A stretch of DNA of 64,000 bases from Synchiropus splendidus (taxonomy: Eukaryota; Chordata; Actinopteri; Syngnathiformes; Callionymidae). Positions 13,301 to 22,300 of the stretch are shown one piece after another; within the stretch, counting starts at the first letter, position 1, and the number at the start of each line of letters is the position of its first letter. The DNA lies in NCBI RefSeq assembly GCF_027744825.2, contig NC_071334.1, positions 35,185,937-35,249,936 of the forward strand, in the 5' to 3' direction. The position numbers and the translations under genes are program-made. The notes beneath the pieces were generated by a model. The model was not told the origin of the DNA. It ran no database searches and was given only the letters and a program-made list of their open reading frames with translations.

Positions 13301-16300
13301 CAGTCAAATTGCTGTCAAAGTTCTATTTCAATGGGAGAAATTAGACCCTTAACCTTGTGTGTGAAGTTGAGCATGAAGTATGGCTCATTCATTTTCAACC
13401 TCTTATCCAAAGAAAAGAGTTGAGTTGGGTTAATAGGCCTCAGACGACCCTCTCTGGTGACACCTCCTCCATGTGTGGGGATAAAGAGGTTAGCTGCCGG
13501 TAGAATCTCTCAAGTGTGTCCTGCGTCTGACTCCTTGAACTCCTCGCCGAGGACGTGCACAGGAGACAGCCTCAAATGGCTTCTCTTGAAGTGGATAAGC
13601 ACCTACTTTGAGTCTCTCCCAGATGTCTGAGCTTCTCATGACACCCTGCATAGAAAACTCCTTTCTACTGCTTATAACTCAAGTCTTTACCCAAAGCTCA
13701 TCACCACAGGTGAGAGTGAAAATCAACCAGTGAATTGGGAGACTGCACAAAGCTGCAGTAGGAATTGGCCCGGGGCTAGTAAAATACTTACTGGTGGAGA
13801 AGCTAACATGTCCGCTCAGGTAGATCCAGTCTGAGACTGAGCACAAGTCCTGCCTCCTCCAGACACGTTTCATTTTAGTCTTATGTAGATGCGCCTGGAA
13901 TCATCCTGGAAGACCTCAATACATATTTGTGCCTCAAACATGTGACGACTGGTGTCGTCCCCCACGTGGAGCCTCCGACGTGGTAATTGTTGCTGTGGAG
14001 TGTGATTAGACTCCTCCACCGTCCCCTGCTGTACGGGAGGAAACCTTCGTCAACCTCAACTGAAAACACAGCGGGACAGGCTTTCTGCGTGGAAACTCTC
14101 ACGATCGCTGTAAACACGAATACACTTTCAATCTGCAGTGGAAAGAGCAAAGCACTTATTTCCACACTCGAACTCCACGGTTCCGCGAGTGTAAGGTAAT
14201 CGGACAATCAATGGATGAAAACTGCATCAGACTGTTCCACCTCATCTGAGATTTGAAGAACCTGCTTGGTTATGGAAGTGAGAAGAGGAGAGAAGGGAAC
14301 AACTCCCACAGGAGCAACAGTTATATACTGAGTGAATTTGCAAACCCATGATGCCCTCTGCCTCGCAGCTCTTTGCTAGAGGACTAGTCCTCATGTGTCC
14401 GTGAACGTCCTCCCCTGCTCTCCGTCTTCAACACACTTCCACCACAGCACAGTTGTCACCTAGTATGCATACCACAGCAAACTTTCCCCATTTGTGTGGT
14501 TGTCCTGGCTACCAAAACATCTGTCGTCTCAGAGCCTGTACACCTATCCTGGTACCCATACGCTCACGTTTGAGGGTTAGACGCACCATCTTATTGGTCG
14601 TGACATCCTTCTCGGAGCTCATCCTCAACCCAATGCTGTGACAAGCTTGAATAACCGTTGTGATCACAAACTTTGGCCCAAAAGATTATTCAAATTTTCA
14701 CCCTCAGTTAACTCAAAACAGTGTTTTTGAGTTTCCAAAGAAATGTGTTTGCGACAGTGTCAGTTCATCAGCCGCTGATCACTACAGTGCCTGGCACAAA
14801 TCCCAGCTGCCAGAGAGGAAGCTCAGGTGAAGTTGATAACAGCTGTATCATGCTCCATTACCTGTGTCTGTTCCTACTGGTGCACTGACATAAAACCATG
14901 AAAAATAGATGAGAAGCAGAAGCTTCATATCTGGACTTGGTTTAACGCCTTGATAATGAAGAAGCAAGTGCTCTCTGCGTTTAAACAAGCCAAGGGTCAC
15001 TGTTGCACTGATCAACTCTGCTCGATGTGAGTGTCCTATTTTTCCCTAAAAATACTCATCACACATATGACCTAAGGTAACTCCACCAAAAGGGCCATGA
15101 TTTGTTCGCGGTTGCCAAGTTGATAGCTTTTGTTTTGAGGTTGCAGTCAAAGTCTGTGATTGGCTGAGATACTGGAAATGTGTTGTTTGGTTGCAGACGA
15201 TTGATCGGGTGAAAAAAGAACTGCAGGGTTGCATCTGCACCTCGAGGCTACAGTTGGAATGTTCTCATCGACGTAGGCAACAGGTGAAAGCAACAAACAA
15301 AACGAGATCAACTCCTGGTTGCAGTTCTCCTCCCAGGCACTCTTTTCTCTGTCCTCCTGTGTGAGGACCAGATGGCTGCCTCCTCTGTCCTCCTCTCTTC
15401 TCGCCTTCATTTCTTCGCAGATTCCTCGCCTCCCTGGCATGTGAGCGCGTCAGTGCGTGGGTGTGTGCCGAGATCATTGCGCCAGTAGCCAAAGAGTCTG
15501 ATTCATGCTGACAGTTTTACCAGCTGTAGAGAAAATGAAACGCTCTCCTTCTTTTATACTTCCGCTGTCTAAGACGACCGGCCTTGTACCGCACACAGTG
15601 GTTGTAGCTGCCACACATATGTAGCTATCGTACACCGGACTTGCTGACACGCCGCGGGCGCGCTCGTCAACAGCACTCTCCCGTTAAAGCGAGACAGCCA
15701 GGAAACATGGTTGACTTGAGCTCAAGTCTTCTGCCGCTCCCGGCTCGTCGAGAAGGAAACATCAGCATCCTGCTAAAGTTGTTCCAGACCTCCAGGTCTG
15801 AGTGCCAAGCAGCCGGTGCTGAGACAGGACTGTCAGGCCTGGCCAAGATCTGCTGGCACCACAGGCGCACTATTTGATTTGTCCCCGTCTAATTCAATAG
15901 GATTTCATTTGTGTCCTTCCTCATCCATTTCCCACAAGTAATGACACCGTGAGTTCTGATTTGTGAGCGTGCCTTCCTGTGGTCAGAAAACATCCCAGCA
16001 GAGTTGGAAGCTGCAGTTCAGTGACATGATGCTCATATGTTGGCTACAGGTGTACAGGTTCCTCTGTCATAAAGCTGCAGTTTGAATTCGTACAGGAGGT
16101 GTGTCAGAGTCAGTCGCACAGGGGCTCAAATGTTCAGCACAGTCGCAGGCTCAAGAAACTCCGTCATTCATTCATTACTGGAAGCAGGAATCGCAACAGA
16201 ACGTGATATCCTTTTTCACCTATGGTATCAGTGTTAGAATCAAGACCACTTAAGGTAGTGTAAGTCAAGACCAAGACCTGGAATGGCACGACCAAGAGCA

Positions 16301-19300
16301 AACTGACTTTTTCAAAATAATTCATGAGTGGTGAGGCGCCATGACCCAAGCCCTTGACAGATCAAGAGCTGAAATGTTCTCATATAAAAGAACTCTCATG
16401 TTCAAGAACACACGCAACAAGGTGGTAAAGCAAATGACTGATTTCTTTAAAGTTTCACCACAAGCTGAGTCGATGCTCTCAGAATAAAGTGCAGTGGTAC
16501 CTCGGTTTTCGAACGTCCCAGAATTCGAACAAATCGGAGTTCGAACAAATATTTCGCAAATTTTTTGCTTCTGATTTCGAACGAAAATCCAGAACTCAAA
16601 CGCCCCGAAAAAAGCCGGAAAAACCATCACGTGCGCGGACCGATCAGCTGACCCACGACGCGCTTTGTTATTGTGTATGACGCAGCCTCTGTATGCAGAC
16701 GTGTCCCGTTAGCTACATTTACTGACTGTTTTTTCTTCATATTGAGGTGTAAAACCTTTCCTGTCTCCACACCGGACCGTGGTAGAGTGTCAGGGGAGGT
16801 GCTCGCTCTCCACACCTCAGAGGCTGGAGCGAGTCTCGGACAGAGCGCTACTTGGTTTATGACTTTGTCACAGCCAAACTGCACAGAAGCGCACCATTCA
16901 GAGCTGGACACGCACCAGACACCTCTTCACTTCTGGAGAGACGTCACTCACTCGGCAACCCCTCCCACATGCAGCGGCCACACACATAGACGAACAGCGC
17001 ACCTGCAGTAGACACTCTACATTCACTCCTACAAAAGACTATTTTAAGGCCTGGAATGCATTATTTCTTTTTCCATTCACTGCAATGGGAAAAGTCGATT
17101 CAGATTTCGAACAAATTGCTTCTCGAAACAGCCTTCTGGAACGGATTGTGGTCGAGAACCGAGGTACCAGGTTCATGAATTAAAATCTGGCCTCCCCAGG
17201 TTTGTCTCAACCAAGATAAGACCTTTAGCATGAGGTCTTGAAACTGAGGCTGCTATTGGATCCACCAAAAATCACTATCGAATCTCTTTGTGCTCCAGTT
17301 CCTCATAAAATGATATGAGGGGTCAGATTTGTCCCCGGGGCCTTCCGTTGGACTTGTGCTCCACAGACTTGACGGTGCTCTGGGATGCGGCAGCCTCAGC
17401 CAGTCGGTGTAAACCGCTGCAGTTGTTACAGCAGGATGTCATCTGGGAGTTTTCATAGGTTTCCTTTGTCGCTCAGATTCTCAGCAACAGGAAAGGGCTG
17501 CTGCCAGAACCGAACCTGGCCCAGTTGTTGACCAGCATGACCAACCCGGCGGCCCTGCAGATCCTCATGAGACCGTACTATGCCGGGAAGAGAGGAGGTG
17601 AGCTTTGGGGTGACAACCTCCTTCTGTGATTAATTGTTCATCAGAGTGATGGCATCCGTGGTGTGAAGAGGGGGCGCTCTCTTTAAGACCAGTGCTCGCA
17701 ATTCTAAAATTAGGAGCTTGATGAAATTAAGCAGCTCTGAACCTGATTCACTCAAGTTCCGCTCTGTCAGACTTGGTATGAAAGATGTCCAGCTTCAGCA
17801 CGAGCTTACTTTGGTCATATTTTGTTTGTACTTGAGGTTCTTCTAAACATATGTTTGACCTTGGAATAGTAGTCATCTGTTACGAACATCACTGTGTTTC
17901 TTCAGGTAAATACGGCCGTCATGCTGGCCTGCCCTTCCTCAGGCCGCCGCTCACCGCTGCCCTGCTGACACTGGGAAAGGCCCACCAGGTTGGTGGCCAG
18001 CCACCGCCCTACTTTGGTGATCGCCGTTGTTTGCTAACAGCGGTGTCTTGACGTTGCAGAGTGCGATGCTGGGTAACGGCCTGGTGCTGCAGAACCTGCT
18101 GCACATGCAACTAGCCCAGCAGCAGCTGCTGCACCTCAAAGACAAACGCGTCAGCAGCGTAAGTCTCTTGTTCATGTGGTCCAGTATGTTTTATCTTGAA
18201 GTTTCCTATTTGCCTGGTGACCTCCTAATCAACTTGAGCACATTTGGAGCAACAAGTGTGAACAGGTTTCCTTCCTTGAATAGCTTTGCAAGCTGTCTAA
18301 CAGGAACGAAGGGCAGCTTCATGTTGTTTTTGTGCTATAGCTAGTATTGTGCTGCTGTTTTCTGCAGGTCTCAAGTTTGCTCGGAGACCCATCCCGACTG
18401 CTGATGCACAAGGCGTTATCTCTGCGGCCTCCTGCAGTCGTGCCGCTCGGGAAAGGCTTGCTGGGTGACTCACCGACAGGTCAGTGATGTTCCCGTCCAG
18501 CTTTCACCTTGTCCTCACTCTGTTCACTGTACTGTCAGCTTTAGTTAGAGGGAACAGAAGACAAGGTTGGTTGCCAGGGTTCAGTCGGAGCAGGGGCCAG
18601 ATGAGGTCAAAGGCAGAACAAGTTGATAACCAGTGGGAAGGAAGAGGAACAAAGTGAGTTAGCAGTGTGTGATCTATATATCAGCAAGGTTTTACTTGCT
18701 CTCCTTTAACAGCCTCTGTCTCAAACTGAGGCTTGCTGTGAATGCTCAGTTCCTTGTGAGGTTAACATCAGCTAAAAACACAACCTCCATGTCACAGTCT
18801 GCTGATGCAAGTCTAAAAAGAGCTGGTTCCAGGTGTCAGGAATCTGTCATGTCCCTAGCTTCGATATTGGATATGTGATTGTCAGTGTGTCTCGGCGTCG
18901 ACTCGGATTATTAAGCCTCAGAGAAATATGGAAGAGTGGGCTGTAAATAAACATGATGAGTGAAGAAGTGAAGGCGACCTCGGCTATTAGAGCGAGCACC
19001 TCCAGACGTCTGAGTGACTCCTCTCTGTCCGGAGGAGGCGACGGTCACTAAAAGCATCTCTCTCTGCTCTTTTAATATCCTTTCATTTCCTGCAGAGAAC
19101 TTCCCCTCCTGTAGGTCGCTCTGCCTGTCATGCTCTCTGAAGCTTTTGGCGTTATGCTTTTAATAATGACTTTTGTCACTTTGGTGCTGCTTTCTGTTCT
19201 TTATCTTGTCGCCCCCTGTCTTCTATTCGTCCAGTCTTCATCCCACTCTGCACCAGGACAGAGGGGTCGCCGTGTGGATTCATTGTTCACTTATCACTTA

Positions 19301-22300
19301 TCGACAAGTCACCAATCATTTGTAGGGAGACAATATACTGATCGCTCGAGAACGGTCCAATTGCAGCTTTAAATGATGATTCATGTCTAGTTTTGCGTGG
19401 TATGACGGGAATGACGTCATTTCCTCTTCATACCAGGGAAAGCAGTGGTCATTTGATCAGAGATTAGGCAGACAAAGTGCCATCATCTAAACTTGTATTT
19501 AGCCTTAATCCTAACCTCTGGACATAACCTGGCTGTAGAAACCCAGTTGGGGTGTGACCTTGAAGGGGAACAGTTCTCGTCTGCCAAAACGGGGACCCTC
19601 CTACTAGAGGAATGCATATTGTTGATGGATGATATTGGATTTTATTTGCTTTGATGGACTAATTGTGGAGGTGTGGTGGTCCCCTAGTCATTGATCAAAC
19701 AATCTCGTCATTTCGTGCTAGTTCTAGATGCTTCATTAACAAGTCAATGAATGAGTCTATTGGCTATTGATGTCCTGTAGTCTCTACCCAGTCAGACTTA
19801 GACAAGTTGTCCACCAGACAAATGATAAAGTATGAAGAATCACACTCTTGTCATTGAGCTGTCTAAGCTCCAGGGAATGTGCAAGTCTATATCAGTCATT
19901 GACATGTCAAGTCATTCTCAAATCCTGGACGAGTCCTTGACAATGCATTGATTGCACAGAGACAAGTCACATACTGATTGTAGACAAGTCAATTGACACG
20001 TCACTGGCAGACGATGGTTCAGTCTTGTGCTGACCACCTTCTACACTTGGTTCTTTTGTCCAGAGTTGGGCCAAGATGCTGCATCAGTCTCCCCCCACAG
20101 TGCAGCAGGCGCGGTGCCATTCCTGCACACTCGGCCCGCAGCAGACCAGGGCGGCACGCTTCCTTCTGTCTCGCCCTCCTCTGGCGACAGGCAGCCCGCC
20201 CCTCCAGGGACCCACCTGCAGGGACACGGCTTCCCAGTGAGCATCAGCAGCTCAGGTATAGAGCCTCCTGCGCCCAAAGCCCCTGGAGGAGGTTACGCCT
20301 CGACAAGCCTGCACAATGGCACGGAGGGCACCATGGTAAGAAGGAGGTCTTTTTTGAATGATGGATGTCATTGTCGTCCTTCAGGGTTTTACAGGAACAT
20401 CCAGCTGCTCAGACAGAGATGAAGGGAGCACTCTGGCTTGTGAACATCTCATCCTGCCTCGGAGGCAACAGATGCACTCACACTCTGCCTCCTGCTTTTC
20501 CCCACCGCTGATCTGATCTGTGAAATTAAATCAGCGCTTGCTCGCATCATTGTCCATAATGAGGCGGCGCACTGTGGTTAGGTCTGGCATAATCACAGTG
20601 CGAGCCTCCTCAGGGAGCAGAGCTCCCAGTCACACGTCTCTGTGAGGACTGAAATAGAGGCGACGGGTGTTTAACTGAGGAAAACGCTGGAACATTACTC
20701 TACATCCAGTGAAGGAAGGGACTCACTGGATGGGGTTGAATAAACAAATGTCTTACTATTTTCAGATGAGTGTGGGTCAGAGCTCACTGCTGGGTGAACC
20801 CCCAAAGGAGGTCAGGCTTCCGTCTAACCCGTACCTGAACCTGGCCAGTGTGATGCCAGGCGTGGTCCTGCAAGGTGAACGCCAAATGTTTCATCTCAGA
20901 TGAGAAAAATAAAAAGTTTCAATTTTAATCTCAGATATTCTGCTTCAGTGTACTTTGATATATTTTGAAATTATAATCTTATAAATGCACTTTTAATCCC
21001 AGTTGTGATGACCAATCATCTCTAAATTTGTAGTATTTTAGGAACATTTGAGGATAGAATTTTGACTTTTAATTTGAAAAAGAATGAAAGGAATTTTCAC
21101 TTGATACACTCTCATGTAACACTGACACAAGTGACCCTTCAATTTTAGATTTTTCCATATTGAATTGCAGAAATGTTGACCTTCAAGTCACATATTTTGG
21201 ACTTGTGCTTCAGGGTCTATGGGGAACAAACCTCAGGGTTCGCAGTCCTGTGCCACGGCATACACCAACTCAGCGGCACCGCTCATCTCTCAGACTGCGG
21301 CCGGCTCCTTCGCTCACACGGCGACCACGTCAGCACCTTACAGCAGCGACACCACCAGGGATTACAGCCACTACACTCAGGCCTACACACAGGTACACAA
21401 CTACGATGGGGATTATCTGAGCACTCGCTTCCATGAATTCTGTCTGCTGAACCTGATCATCTCGGAAGAGCAACACGACAGCGGGGAATGACCTCTGTAC
21501 CTTCTGTAGAATGTGGATCAGGAAGCAGAGCAGTAGAGACGGGGATGACAGAGGGCCGGTGGTTTGAATGGCAAGTTTAGTGTTACAGTCATGCCAGATG
21601 CTTCTTATGACAAGTTACTGCCAACGTGAACTCAGTTACCACTAGAGGACACCGAGTCTCATGTGGAGTATTTCCACAGTGACCAACCCCAGGGAAGTCG
21701 CCAGTTGCCAAGGTTCCCACTCTAAATGTGATGCGTCCAGAAACGGCAGCTCAAAAGAGTCACCGATCGCAGTTCACAGTTTATTCCAACACAGACAAGG
21801 GTAGTCAATGATCCACAAGGAACAAATAATCCAAAACGGGGAGTAAACTCCACAAGAAGTCCAAGACAGAAACTGAGGCAGACGCAGGCTGGAGGTGCAC
21901 ACGCACACCGGTGGCACTGAACAGAACTGAGAACGGAATAAAAACAACAAACTTAGAACGGAAAACACAGCATCTGACTCTGAACTATAGTGAAACGGTG
22001 CCAGCTCTGCTGAGGTCTCACTTGTCACATAAGCATTCATCCTCATCGTTCTAAATATGAGCATCCTTTCGGAGTGCGTTCTCCCTCCGTGGTGTGCTTA
22101 AGTTTACCATTGTTGAGCCACTTCAGTTGTGCTAGGTTGTTGGAGTAAACAAATGTTTGCATGAGTATCGGCCACTGGTGTTGATAACGTCTACCTTTAA
22201 CTCACATTTGGAACTGATAGATAAAGTGTCATTAATCACAAGATAACTCTGTGTGATTCATCAAGTCTAAAATTTGAATCGACTGACATTTTGTTTTTCA

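Larger units (their letters stand above)
12840..17476 (+). other. raver2: raver2 4.6-kb intron
   Basis: Contains the antisense LINE fragment at 13.4-13.7 kb and the TIR element at 16.49-17.17 kb. A small CpG-richer patch lies at 15630-15680 (gccgcgggcgcgctcg), 30-70 bp upstream of an ATG that gives a 57-codon frame. I could not link that patch to any gene. No additional raver2 exon is needed. Confidence 0.65.

Noticed and set aside
15641..15877. CpG-richer patch with an ATG frame in a raver2 intron
   Set aside because: Short frame, no recognised protein, no donor in a convincing place. Noted in the intron description only.
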